NCBI GenBank assembly: GCA_003260345.1
Contig: MORC01000001.1
Coordinates: 62,001-126,000, forward strand
Direction of reading: 5' to 3'
DNA length: 64,000 bases
DNA from: Candidatus Gracilibacteria bacterium GN02-873
Lineage (GTDB): Bacteria; Patescibacteriota; Gracilibacteria; BD1-5; UBA2023
Part shown: positions 1-8,374 of the stretch, in pieces
How the letters are laid out: the number at the start of each line of letters is the position of its first letter
Numbering within the stretch: the first letter of the stretch is position 1
Made by a program: the position numbers and the translations under genes
The notes under the pieces: model-generated
What the model saw: the letters and a program-made list of their open reading frames with translations, nothing else
The model's database searches: none
Told to the model about the DNA's origin: nothing

Positions 1-852
1 AATCAGGTGCGTGAATTTGCGTACAAAACAGAATTGCAGTCGCTTGAAAACAATACGCTCACGCGCGGCCATATGGAGCAGATTTTGGAGCGATTGAAAT
101 ATTCTATCCCCAAAAAATGACCGATTTTTTTCGAATGTTATGATGTTTCTCACACGCACGGACAATTTACGTATGCGAGTCGCGTGGTGATAAAAAACGG
201 AAAACCCGATACGGATAATTATAAAAAATATAAAATAAAATCGCTTCGCGATGGCGAAATCGATGATTTTGCGTCGCACCAAGAAGTGATGATGCGGCGG
301 ACGATTGAAGGGCTCGGGCAGGGAAATTTCCCTAGTTTGATTATCATTGACGGAGGAAAATGACAACTTTCTTCCGCACTCGAGGGTATTTTTTTGGGAA
401 TTGAAAAATTTTTGTCAGAAAATAATCCTGAAAAACTCGAAAAATTTTTGTCAGAAAAAAGTGAAAATCTTGCCATTCAGTGGCAGAAAATTTCAGAAAT
501 TCTCGGTGGCGAAGTAGGGCTTTGTTCCATTGCCAAGCGCGAGGAAGAGGTTTTTTTGCCGTGACAAAAAAATCCGATTTTGTTCGAAAAATGAACGCCC
601 GAGTTGATGGTGATCCAGAAAGTGCGCGATGAATCACACAGGTTTTCGATTACGGCAAACCGCAGCGCTCGTGGAAAATCTATGAAAAAAAATGTTTTGG
701 AAGAACTGCCAGGCATCGGCCCAACGACGCGCAAAAAATTGCTCAAAATTGCTGGTTCCATTGATGAGATCAAAAATCTCGACGAGACGGAAATTCTCAA
801 AATCGTGAACAAAAAACAATTAGAAACACTTCGTGATCATGGAATTTTTTAA
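1..852 (+). CDS. uvrC: UvrABC excinuclease subunit C, C-terminal part (5' end outside window)
   Basis: Nucleotide excision repair endonuclease subunit that makes the incisions with UvrB. Frame 1 is open from base 1 and ends at TAA 850-852, giving 283 residues of the C-terminal half. The UvrC RNase H-like domain is recognisable: ECYDVSHTHGQ, then DDFASHQEVMMRR, LIIIDGGKGQLSSAL, REEEVFLPG and VRDESHRF, followed by a C-terminal helix-hairpin-helix region (ELPGIGPTTRKKLL) that binds DNA. Four in-frame TGA codons (118, 361, 562, 592) sit in coding context; the one at 361 is the second Gly of the family motif GGKGQ and the one at 562 is the Gly of FLPG, so TGA is glycine. The start and the GIY-YIG domain lie upstream of the window. 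Confidence 0.96.
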
Positions 853-856
853 AAAA

Positions 857-877
857 ATCCCCCAACGGGGATTTTTT
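857..877. terminator. Bidirectional terminator between uvrC and the thioredoxin-like gene
   Basis: The stem AATCCCC / GGGGATT has a 4-nt loop, with a T-run on the plus side and an A-run (T-run on minus) on the other. It sits between two convergent genes and can serve both. Confidence 0.85.
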
Positions 878-1229
878 ATGAAGGATTTTCGTCAGAAAAA
901 ATTTTTTTTCCTTCAGTGAGCGGCTTGAGTGTGAGAATTTTTTCAGAAAATTCTTCCATTCGAGTATATCGCGAGAATCGAAAATATTCTTTTTTGTTGT
1001 GAAAAACGAGAATCGTTGGTGCGCTCAAAACCTGAAATACACTCGCTACTTCGCGAACTTCATCGATTTCCACACGCATCAAATCAACAAAATCCAAATT
1101 TTTCACGATTTCATCAACCTTTGGAAAAAGGGCTTGGCAAGTCGAACAAAACATCGTCCCAATGTACAAAATTTTAATTTTATTTCCTTCCAAAAAATCG
1201 TGAATGTCGTCCATATTTTTGCCAAACAT
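876..1229 (-). CDS. Thioredoxin-like protein
   Basis: A 117-residue cytoplasmic protein with a thioredoxin fold: a beta strand (KILYIGTMFC), the redox motif CSTC at about residues 28-31 and the cis-Pro strand LSAPTILVF near residue 68. There is no signal peptide. The usual WCGPC is replaced by FCSTC, so it is a divergent thioredoxin rather than TrxA itself. It is the last gene of a minus-strand run, 9 nt downstream of the CobW-like GTPase, which suggests a redox role linked to metal or thiol handling. The partner is unknown. It ends at TAA inside the shared terminator region. Confidence 0.8.
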   Translation of the reverse strand: MFGKNMDDIHDFLEGNKIKILYIGTMFCSTCQALFPKVDEIVKNLDFVDLMRVEIDEVREVASVFQVLSAPTILVFHNKKEYFRFSRYTRMEEFSEKILTLKPLTEGKKIFSDENPS

Positions 1230-1238
1230 TTTTGGGAA

Positions 1239-2201
1239 TTATATAAATAAAACTGATTTCGGTGCGTCCGAACAATCATCAAGAAGTTTGGTGATAAGCG
1301 GAATCTTAAAATTTCGCCCGATAAAAATAAGACGAGATTTTCCTGGTGCATCACCTTCCCAAGGCTCCATCGTCACACGCGCGCCTGCTTTTTGAATCAA
1401 ATACCAAGTATCGGGCTTTTCAACAAACTGCACAAATCCCTTTACGCGGTAACAATCATTGTCCAAATCCCGAAAAAATGCATCCATTTTTTGCACGAAA
1501 AATTTTCCGCGTGCAGTATATTCAAATGTTTCCAAATCGTCGTGAGCATGCTGGTGTGGTGTATTATTTTTTTCTTCCATCGCATCAGTAAGCGAAAATC
1601 GCCCAGTTCCCAATAGGAGGTCGATATTTACTTTTCCGTGTTCTGCTTCAATAATTGGCGCAAACGCATTCACGCGACGAATTGCCGTCGTGAGAAAATT
1701 TTTCTTTTCTTGATCGACCAAATCAATTTTGTTCATCACGATAAAATCTGCAAATTCCAATTGTTCAAGCGCGATTTTGGCATCTTGCGCGAACAAATTT
1801 TCATAATTGAGCGCATCAATCAGACAAATGATCGAATCCAATTGCACGCGCCCATCCATATCATTCATCAAAAAACTTTGCGCGATAGGAAGCGGTTCGC
1901 TTGCGCCACTAGCTTCAATCACGATGGCATCAATTTCTTTTCCAGAATTCAGAAGCGTCTCAATCGCATCCATCCAATCTTTTCGAACCATACAACAAAG
2001 ACAACCATTCGAAACCTCGATGATTTCCTCAGTTGATTCTGCCTTGATGAGCGCACCATCAAGCCCCGCTTGCCCAAATTCATTTTCTACCACCGCGATT
2101 TTAAGGCCGTGATTTCCTTTCAAAATATGATTGAGAAGTGTCGTTTTTCCGCTTCCAAGAAAACCTGTCAAAATCGTAATTGGAATTTTTTTTGTTGTCA
2201 T
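1239..2201 (-). CDS. CobW/G3E-family metallochaperone GTPase
   Basis: A 320-residue P-loop GTPase of the COG0523/CobW family, members of which load or deliver Zn, Co or Ni to client enzymes. Visible motifs: Walker A GFLGSGKTT near residues 12-20, the metal-binding CxCC motif in NGCLCCMVRKD at about 65-75, EASGASEP (switch region), NKIDLV as the guanine-specificity motif, and a C-terminal CobW_C domain with FVQFVEKPDTWYLIQ. A short His cluster (HQHAH, about residue 220) may add metal binding. It lies 9 nt downstream of the NicO transporter gene, consistent with a metal-homeostasis operon under the upstream Fur-type regulator. The exact metal cannot be read from sequence. There is no in-frame TGA. 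Confidence 0.92.
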   Translation of the reverse strand: MTTKKIPITILTGFLGSGKTTLLNHILKGNHGLKIAVVENEFGQAGLDGALIKAESTEEIIEVSNGCLCCMVRKDWMDAIETLLNSGKEIDAIVIEASGASEPLPIAQSFLMNDMDGRVQLDSIICLIDALNYENLFAQDAKIALEQLEFADFIVMNKIDLVDQEKKNFLTTAIRRVNAFAPIIEAEHGKVNIDLLLGTGRFSLTDAMEEKNNTPHQHAHDDLETFEYTARGKFFVQKMDAFFRDLDNDCYRVKGFVQFVEKPDTWYLIQKAGARVTMEPWEGDAPGKSRLIFIGRNFKIPLITKLLDDCSDAPKSVLFI

Positions 2202-2210
2202 AAAAATATT

Positions 2211-3698
2211 TTAAAAAATTTTAGAAAGTCCCATCACAATGAGAAAAATCCCTGCCAAAAGCGTCAAAAAATTAGAAAAATTATTGGCAAAATTTGGTCC
2301 AATTTTGTGAAGAAAATTTTTTCCAGAAGAAAGCGAAAGCGCGATGATAGCAAGCATCAAACCAAGTCCAATCGAAAACGCGATAATAATCAGGAAAGAA
2401 TACCAAACATTACCGATTCCAATCGCAAAAACGAAGAGCGCAAGTGCATCAATGCACGGAACAAGTCCCGCAAGAAGCCCCACCATTAAGGCATTTTTGG
2501 TATTCGCAGTTTGGCAGCATGCACAATTACTCGGATGATTTTCGAGCGCGTTTTGAAGCGGATTTCGGCCAAAATTAGCAAAATTATCTGATTTTTTTCT
2601 AAAAAATTTGATGGCTTGCCACGCGAAAAAAATTCCAAAAATCATATACAATCCAGCACCGAATTTTTCTGTCAATTGAGCTGAAAAGCTGGTTCATTTT
2701 TCTAGAACAATAATGACAATTGCCAAGAGAAAAATAAACATCGTATGCGAAGAAGTCACGCCAGCAATGATAGTGAAAATTTCATTTTTACGGAGTCTTC
2801 CGCTATTTGAAACATATCCTACGAGCAAGCTTTTGGAATGTCCCGGCAATAGCCCGTGCGCCATCCCTGCGAGCAATGCCACCACGATTCCCACGATTTT
2901 GAGGCCAAAACTTGTATTGTTGTCAAGAAAATTTTTGAGCGTTTGCCCAGGTTGGAAAAGATTGATAGTCTCAGCATTTGGGTTGCTGAGTTTATCCGGA
3001 ACAGAAGCGCGAGGGGTAGTCGTTCGCGTATCGTTGGGATTCACGAAAGTATCATTTTCTCGTCCGAACGAAAGCGCAAAATGATTGATTTCAGCCTCTT
3101 CCGTGAATTCACTTTTGATGACGATTTTTTGCGAATTATGTATGTATAAATCCCAGATTTTTCCATTGGCGTCCATCACATAGCCCTGATATCCTTGCGG
3201 ATTCTGCATTGTTGTCGCGATATACGGATGAATTAACGGCGAAATATCGAGCAGCGGTTTTTTGTTAAAATCAAGCGAAAAAGTATTGATTTTATCCCAA
3301 TCCACCGAAATATCGGTTGCAAATGTTGCTTTCAAAATGGGGCTTGGCAAATAATTTCCAGGCTCATTTTCGGTATTTTCAACGACCGAGCCACTTAAGA
3401 ATTTGAGCGAAAAAGGTGTGCCATCAAATGAAAAATTGGTATTTTTTGTGATATTTTCTTCGAGAATTTTTTCAAAATTTTCTGAGATTTTCCCATGCGC
3501 ATTAGTTTCGAGCGTTGTGAGAACTTGCGGTTTGAGATTATCCCAAGTCATGAGCGAATACTCGATTTTGACAGGATTTTCTGATGCATCAATTCGAAAT
3601 TCATGCAAAATATCTGGCGGCAAAGCACACGCAAGCGCGCCAAAAATTTTCCCAAAAAATCCGAACAATAACGCGAGAATGAGTAAAAATTTTTTCAT
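2211..3698 (-). CDS. NicO/RcnA-family nickel/cobalt transporter with large N-terminal extracytoplasmic domain
   Basis: A 495-residue membrane protein read through one TGA (Gly) at 2691-2693 that joins two pieces. Residues 1-22 are a signal peptide or anchor. Residues about 25-255 are a soluble domain presumed outside the membrane. The remainder is the NicO transporter core with the family motifs AHGLLPGHSKS and GVTSSHTMF, then several transmembrane helices separated by a Cys/His-rich loop (NHPSNCACCQT). NicO proteins typically export Ni or Co. The TGA falls in the loop after the second conserved motif and reading continues without a break into further helices, supporting Gly. It sits between the rhodanese fusion gene and the CobW-like GTPase gene, 9 nt from the latter. 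Confidence 0.9.
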
Positions 3699-3748
3699 GC
3701 TCGCATTGTAACATAAAAGTCGATTTTTTCAAAGAAAATTGCTAAAAT

Positions 3749-5017
3749 TTACACAATTTTTTCAGGAAATTTTTCTCTGAATTCTAGAAATCCGCCAGCA
3801 AGCGAACTCGCATTATATCCGAGTCTGGTCGCCATTTCCGCCAAAATCGCGGATTCTTCGCCAAACGGACAAATAAAAATAATTTTCGATTCCTTGGGAA
3901 ACGGCAAATAATCGCTCGCAAGATATTTTCTGAGATCCTCGAATGGAAAATTGAGACTTCCCTTAATATGCCCAAGATCGTACGAAACATAACTTCGCAT
4001 ATCCACGAGGATTTCGCCAGAATTTTCTTCAATATTTTCGATTGTCTGGACTGCGATTTTTTCTGAATTTTCTGGAATTGTTTCCAAATTTTCTTCTTCA
4101 AAAAGAGATTTTCGTTTTTCTCGTAAATATCCAGTGTACGACTCCAAGCGATCACAAGCGATAAAAACCGCTTTTTTCCCAATAAGATCTTCAGGATTTT
4201 GTTTTTTGAAATATTGAAGCGCGCCAAAAAATGTTCCCCCAGAAGTTGGTCCCACGAGGAGGCCACATTTTCTGATGAGCACGAGCATGTAGTCAATCGC
4301 GTTTTGCTCATCCACTTCACTAAAATCTGCATACAATTTTGGGTCAAAAAGCCCAACTTCAAACATTTCTTGACTATTTCGAATTCCTGGTAAATGTGAA
4401 TGCCCTGCTGTGATAATCCCGATACTTTGCATATTTCCACGGCTAGCAAAATAATCGCGAATTCCTTTACTCGAGCCAGTTGTTCCCAGTCCCGCGAAGA
4501 AAAAATCTGGCGTTCCGATATCATCATCAATTTCTTTGGCAGTCGTTTCTTCATGAATTTTTGGATTTCCCGAATTGGAAAACTGATCCGTATAATAATA
4601 TTTTCCAGGATTTTCATTCATAATTCGCTTGATTACTTCGAGCGGGGAATTCGGGTCATTCGGATCGGGGCATTCTGAACCAGCCGGCAGACTTTTGATT
4701 TCTGTTCCAATAATTTTGATAATATCTTCGACTTCTTGTTGGTGCATTTTTCGAGAAACATCGAGCAATTTTTTTCCTTGAATGCTCGCCAAAACTCCCA
4801 ATGCTTTCGCAGTATTTCCGCTCGAGGATTCAATGATATATTCGTAGTTTTTCGCTTCACGAAGGAGTCCCATCGCAGTGCGATCTTTGACCGAACCAAA
4901 CGGATTCAAGAATTCACATTTTGCATACAGCTCAAGTCCTTTGATGCCGTGGATTTTTTCTGGAATCAGAAAAAGTGGTGTATTTCCGATAACTTCTTGG
5001 ATATTATTGATGATCAT
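3749..5017 (-). CDS. Cysteine-synthase-family PLP enzyme fused to a rhodanese domain (CysK/SbnA-like)
   Basis: A 422-residue fusion. Residues 1 to about 310 are a fold-II PLP enzyme: the Schiff-base lysine lies in NPFGSVKDRTA (about 39-49), the substrate loop is SSSGNTA, and the phosphate-binding loop is GLGTTGSSKG. Residues about 325-420 are a rhodanese domain with active-site loop CPFGEES and the strand DMRSYVSYDLGHIKGS. The family makes cysteine or diaminopropionate-type products from O-acetyl or O-phosphoserine; the sequence alone does not say which. The fused rhodanese suggests sulfur transfer, but the paired downstream-type decarboxylase resembles metallophore clusters (sbnA/sbnH). Its start ATG overlaps the end of the 5004-5591 gene by 14 nt, implying translational coupling. 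Confidence 0.88.
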   Translation of the reverse strand: MIINNIQEVIGNTPLFLIPEKIHGIKGLELYAKCEFLNPFGSVKDRTAMGLLREAKNYEYIIESSSGNTAKALGVLASIQGKKLLDVSRKMHQQEVEDIIKIIGTEIKSLPAGSECPDPNDPNSPLEVIKRIMNENPGKYYYTDQFSNSGNPKIHEETTAKEIDDDIGTPDFFFAGLGTTGSSKGIRDYFASRGNMQSIGIITAGHSHLPGIRNSQEMFEVGLFDPKLYADFSEVDEQNAIDYMLVLIRKCGLLVGPTSGGTFFGALQYFKKQNPEDLIGKKAVFIACDRLESYTGYLREKRKSLFEEENLETIPENSEKIAVQTIENIEENSGEILVDMRSYVSYDLGHIKGSLNFPFEDLRKYLASDYLPFPKESKIIFICPFGEESAILAEMATRLGYNASSLAGGFLEFREKFPEKIV

Positions 5018-5591
5018 TTTTATTTTTTACAGTGTGAGAGAGTTCGTGAAATTGTTTCATAATTTCAGCTTTTTCAGTGTCATTTTGTGGTGAATCTTTA
5101 AGGTAAACTTGAAAATATTCGAGTGCTTCTTCCGGATCTTGCAACTTAATTGCGCCCCAATTTGGGTCTGGATAAATGACAAAATGCACAAATTTTCCAT
5201 CATTTTTCCCTTGAAAAATTTTCCCGATTTCCTCGATTCTATTAGCAGAAGTTGTCTCACCACAACAGCTAAATGCACAAGCCAGATTTTGAAGCGCTGA
5301 AAATCTAAAAATAGCATTTTCGTCATCGAGATTAACATTTTTGATATCTGGGCGATTTTGCGTCGCATCCACATCCATTCCAAAATATTTTTTCAAAAAT
5401 TGCTCTTTTTGAATTTTTTCTTCGTGGCTGATTTTTTTCTCAATTTCGCCTTGCGCCCATTGCTCATGCGTTAGGAGAATATTATTTTTTTTCATATTGA
5501 TAAAATCGGTAATATTAGAAATTGGTATAAAAGTATTTCCCATTTCGTCGGAAAATTCTTTGATATTTTCGGTATTTTGCGGTGTATTCAT
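5004..5591 (-). CDS. Unknown protein coupled to the PLP-enzyme/rhodanese gene
   Basis: A 195-residue soluble protein with no signal peptide or membrane segment; I do not recognise the family. It is rich in acidic residues and Asn, with a short Cys cluster (CAFSCCGE, about residues 103-110) and a C-terminal half that looks alpha-helical (DPEEALEYFQVYLKD), possibly TPR-like. It overlaps the following CysK/SbnA-like gene by 14 nt and starts 11 nt after the decarboxylase gene, so it is almost certainly co-expressed with both PLP enzymes and may be a partner or a third enzyme of that pathway. Confidence 0.75.
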   Translation of the reverse strand: MNTPQNTENIKEFSDEMGNTFIPISNITDFINMKKNNILLTHEQWAQGEIEKKISHEEKIQKEQFLKKYFGMDVDATQNRPDIKNVNLDDENAIFRFSALQNLACAFSCCGETTSANRIEEIGKIFQGKNDGKFVHFVIYPDPNWGAIKLQDPEEALEYFQVYLKDSPQNDTEKAEIMKQFHELSHTVKNKNDHQ

Positions 5592-5602
5592 AAAAATAAA
5601 AA

Positions 5603-6841
5603 TTAGAAATCGCGTGCCAAATCGCCATTTTTATCCTCAAAAAATTTTACTTTTTTAGGATGAGCGATGCTTTCTGTTTCATAAAAATCCATATGATATG
5701 CTGCCATATTTGGAAAAATAATAATGTCATTTTCATGAACTTTTCGTGCAAAACCGATATTTCGAGAATAAATCATGTCACTTTCAAGACACAAATTCCC
5801 CAAAAAATAATAAAAATTATTTTTCTCACCATCCGCATCGTCTACGAGAATCGGATTGGTTGGCAATTCTTCCTCGCGCATCCCCAGCGCGAAAGAATGT
5901 GTATTCACGATGAGGCTATCCTCACGCGTTCCGAGCACGGTCGTTGCGACAAAACCGACATTATTTCCAAAAAGTGACCTACCAGGCTCAAGCCAAAGCG
6001 TGATATCGTTTTCATGAAAAAAATCCTTAATGGTAGGCTTTCCTCTGATAGTTTTTATCAAAAATTGTTCCAAAAATTTTTCGCCAGAATATTCGTGATT
6101 TTGGTATATTTTGTGGTGCGCAATTCCAGAATTTCCAAAATTTTGAATGCTGTCATTTTGGTAAAAAGTACCATACGAACCGCCAATATCAATAATTTTT
6201 GGCGCAAATCCAATCGCGAGCAATTTTTTGTAAAATTCGATGCTTTCCCAGAAAACCTCGATTCTCGTGTTCACATCAGGGATATCAATATGAAAATGAT
6301 AGCCTAAAACATCGAGATTTTCACGATTTTTTTCGATAATATTGATCGTAAGATTCCAAAGCCATTTTGCGATTCCAAATCGTGTATCAGATGCATTTTT
6401 GAAAGCACCAAGCCTCAGAATAATCGAGATTTTTTGATTTTTTTCTCGGGCAATTTTTGTGATTTTTTCAAGTTCCTCGACACTATCCACGATAATTGTC
6501 GCACCAATTTCAATGCTTTTCATCAAAAATTTTTGATTTTTCGGGCCGTTACTACTGATATTTTCGCCCGAAAATCCCATTGCAAGTGCTTGATTGAGTT
6601 CTCCTATTGACGACACATCCGCGCGCAGATTTTTCGATTTCGCAACGCGAAGCAGAGCATTCGAATGATTGACTTTCAAAACTGAATGAATCGCGTATTT
6701 GAGACGATTTTCTTCAAGAATTTTTTCAAAATTTTCAATATTTTTCTCAAATTGTTCAGGATTGACGACGCTGATGGCCTCAATTTCGTCCTCGATAAGG
6801 ATTTTTCGTAGATTTTTTTTAAGATTTTCTGAAATATTCAT
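5603..6841 (-). CDS. Fold-III PLP decarboxylase (DAP/ornithine decarboxylase family)
   Basis: A 412-residue alanine-racemase-fold decarboxylase. The PLP lysine is in HSVLKVNHS (about residues 52-60), the glycine loop is IDIGGSYGTF, the phosphate-contact segment is WLEPGRSLFG and the acidic/Cys substrate region is LCLESDMI near the C terminus, the equivalent of CESGD in LysA. Family members decarboxylate diaminopimelate, ornithine, carboxynorspermidine or siderophore intermediates (SbnH). No other lysine-pathway gene is in the window and it sits with a cysteine-synthase-like gene and Fur regulators, so a metallophore or polyamine role is as plausible as lysine synthesis. It starts 9 nt after the Fur-like gene. 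There is no in-frame TGA. Confidence 0.88.
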   Translation of the reverse strand: MNISENLKKNLRKILIEDEIEAISVVNPEQFEKNIENFEKILEENRLKYAIHSVLKVNHSNALLRVAKSKNLRADVSSIGELNQALAMGFSGENISSNGPKNQKFLMKSIEIGATIIVDSVEELEKITKIAREKNQKISIILRLGAFKNASDTRFGIAKWLWNLTINIIEKNRENLDVLGYHFHIDIPDVNTRIEVFWESIEFYKKLLAIGFAPKIIDIGGSYGTFYQNDSIQNFGNSGIAHHKIYQNHEYSGEKFLEQFLIKTIRGKPTIKDFFHENDITLWLEPGRSLFGNNVGFVATTVLGTREDSLIVNTHSFALGMREEELPTNPILVDDADGEKNNFYYFLGNLCLESDMIYSRNIGFARKVHENDIIIFPNMAAYHMDFYETESIAHPKKVKFFEDKNGDLARDF

Positions 6842-6850
6842 ACAAAAAAA

Positions 6851-7198
6851 TTATTTTTCACAATGTTCACATTTTTTGAGGAATTGCACTGTTTCGGCGT
6901 GCTCCGCGTTTTCTGGAAGCGGAAAATGCGATTCCTGAACATTTTCACAACTTTTGCAATACGAAATTTGGATGCCCTCGTTTTCGTGATGATGATCGCA
7001 AAGTACAAAAATCCGCTTTTTCTCAACCTCGATTTCATAAATCATTTTTTCAGATTTCCAGCGTTCTAGAATTCGATAAAGGGTCGTTTGATTCATTATT
7101 TTCGGCTCTACAAAGCGATTTTTTAAATCATCTAATGAAATTGATTTTTCTTTTTGAAACATTTCCAAAATATTTCTTTGATGAATGGTTGACAACAT
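6851..7198 (-). CDS. Fur-family metal-responsive regulator
   Basis: A 115-residue Fur/Zur-type repressor. The N-terminal winged helix includes the recognition helix TTLYRILERW (about residues 39-48). The C-terminal dimerisation domain carries CDHHHE and two CxxC pairs (CKSC near 81-84 and CEHC near 111-114) forming the structural zinc site typical of Fur, Zur and PerR. It is the first gene of the minus-strand metal operon, 9 nt before the decarboxylase gene, so it probably autoregulates that operon through the palindromic promoter region just upstream. The metal sensed (Fe, Zn, Ni or Mn) cannot be assigned from the residues visible. Confidence 0.9.
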   Translation of the reverse strand: MLSTIHQRNILEMFQKEKSISLDDLKNRFVEPKIMNQTTLYRILERWKSEKMIYEIEVEKKRIFVLCDHHHENEGIQISYCKSCENVQESHFPLPENAEHAETVQFLKKCEHCEK

Positions 7199-7535
7199 AA
7201 TTTTTTATTTTTTAACTTTGCAAAAATTATTATATGCATTTTTTTGCAAATGCAAGTTTTTTTACAAGAAATTTATTTTTTAAATTTCTGTCAAACATTC
7301 CAATAATGATGTAATTTGCAAAAAATCGCTTCGCCCCGGATTTTTTCATTGCCATTCTGGGCAATTTTTTCTACTATAAAAAGAAATTATGTGATTTTCT
7401 CCAGGACAAGACTTTTGTACATGCAAGTTTTTTAAAAAAATGTTTCAATAATTTGCAAACAAAAGAATCATTTCGCGCGAAATTTTATTTTTGACAAATC
7501 CAAAATTTCCATCAAAAAATCCCTTCAGAAAGGGA
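7199..7535. other. Intergenic region between two Fur-type genes, with repeated ATGCAAG motifs
   Basis: No convincing gene is present. The 13-nt string ATGCAAGTTTTTT occurs twice (from 7250 and from 7421). Several TTTGCAA/TTGCAAA half-sites and a GC-rich CGCTTCGCCCCGG patch (about 7327-7340) are also seen. The position and the palindromic half-sites suggest operators for one or both flanking Fur-type regulators. Confidence 0.45.
7229..7255 (-). promoter_or_regulatory. Promoter of the Fur-led metal operon with overlapping inverted repeat
   Basis: On the minus strand, TTGCAT (7250-7255) is followed by TATAAT (7229-7234) with a 15-nt spacer. The inverted repeat ATGCA / TGCAT (7235-7239 and 7250-7254) overlaps the spacer and -35 box, the usual place for a Fur-type operator, so autoregulation is likely. 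Spacing is slightly short for a sigma-70 promoter. Confidence 0.5.
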
Positions 7536-7543
7536 TTAGAGAA
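7517..7543 (-). terminator. Terminator of second Fur-type gene
   Basis: The minus-strand hairpin AATCCCTTTC / GAAGGGATT followed by a T-run overlaps the TAA stop of the Fur-like gene. Confidence 0.75.
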
Positions 7544-7907
7544 TAACGCATTTATCACAAGATTTGAGGCGATTTTCGATTGATCGAGCCGTGAAATTTG
7601 GCGGAAGCGGCTCATAAATTGTCTCGATATTTCCACAATTTTCACAAATAGAAATTTCAACACTATCGCGATTTGGGTTAAAATCGTCCGTCACCAAGAA
7701 AACAATTCGTTCATTTTGGTGCTTTACTTCGTGAATGAGGCCCTGATTTTTAAAAATTTCAATCATTCGATAGAGTGTCGTGAGATCCATTTTTCCTTCT
7801 CATTTTCCTACGAGGTTTGCTTTGAGATCAGTAAAAGTGGCTTTCCCAACCGTTCCAATATATTCGACAAAAATCCGTCGCGGCCGCGTAATACGAGTAT
7901 CAGTCAT
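7536..7907 (-). CDS. Second Fur-family regulator
   Basis: A 123-residue Fur-type protein that is whole only if the TGA between its two halves is Gly (NLVGKGEGKMDLTTLYR). The winged-helix recognition segment is LTTLYRMIEIF and the C-terminal domain has CENCG and CDKC pairs for structural zinc; the His-rich sensor segment of the first Fur protein is replaced by VTDDFNPNRD, so the regulatory metal site differs. The start is taken at 7907 (MTDTRITRPRR) because the upstream extension lies in a promoter-like AT-rich tract. It is monocistronic, with its own terminator. It is about as long as its neighbour at 6851-7198 but quite divergent, so it is an old paralogue or a separate acquisition. Confidence 0.88.
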
Positions 7908-8071
7908 ATTCAAAATTTTAAAATAACCCGAAGAGTATAGCATATTTTTTTGAAAATTCAAATTTTTTGCGAAAATTCGCAATATGGATTTTTTGATGAA
8001 AATTCCTTAACATTTTTATTTTTTGTGACCAAATATTTGCATCATCAATTTTTCCTGAAAGGGGAGCAAAA

Positions 8072-8263
8072 ATGCTTACATTTCTCAAGTGGATATGCAT
8101 GCCAATGTTGTTGCTCATCGGATTCATAATGCTGTCAATCAAGCCCTTTTGGGTAGTGTTGGTGATTGCAATTTGGCTCCTTTCTCGAGTGAAGACGCTG
8201 TTCGCAAGAATAGTCGTCGCCTTGCTTGTGATTGGAATCCTCGGGAAAATTTTTAATTTTTGA
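8072..8263 (+). CDS. Small two-helix membrane protein with strong ribosome site (ends at UGA)
   Basis: A 63-residue hydrophobic protein with two predicted transmembrane segments (about 8-22 and 27-42, then a third short one) and C terminus GKIFNF. A strong Shine-Dalgarno (GAAAGGGGAG) lies 5-6 nt before ATG, unlike most genes here. I do not recognise a family. It resembles the neighbouring 8375-8569 protein in size, hydrophobicity and the final (I/F)FNF. Oddly, its end is TGA 8261-8263 immediately before a terminator. If UGA is Gly here, reading continues to TAA 8312-8314 through the hairpin and adds 17 residues. The neighbour ends with TAA at the equivalent place, which suggests 8263 is the ancestral end. 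Confidence 0.7.
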   Translation: MLTFLKWICMPMLLLIGFIMLSIKPFWVVLVIAIWLLSRVKTLFARIVVALLVIGILGKIFNF

Positions 8264-8273
8264 AGATTTTCTC

Positions 8274-8301
8274 AGAGCCGGAATTTTCCGGCTTTTTCTT
8301 T
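8274..8301 (+). terminator. Terminator after first small membrane gene
   Basis: Stem AGCCGGAA / TTCCGGCT followed by TTTTCTTTTT. It starts 11 nt after the TGA codon, so the transcript would end before the next in-frame TAA. Confidence 0.85.
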
Positions 8302-8314
8302 TTCAATATTTTAA

Positions 8315-8342
8315 TTGACAATTGTATTTTCTCAATTAAAAT
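8315..8342 (+). promoter_or_regulatory. Sigma-70-type promoter for second small membrane gene
   Basis: TTGACA (8315-8320), 16-nt spacer, TAAAAT (8337-8342), 32 nt before the ATG at 8375. Confidence 0.75.
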
Positions 8343-8374
8343 GTTTTTGTCAGAAATTTGATTGGGAGAAAATT

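Noticed and set aside
2211..3698. Separate genes at 2211-2675 and 2694-3698
   Set aside because: They are in the same frame, separated only by one TGA, and together form one NicO transporter.
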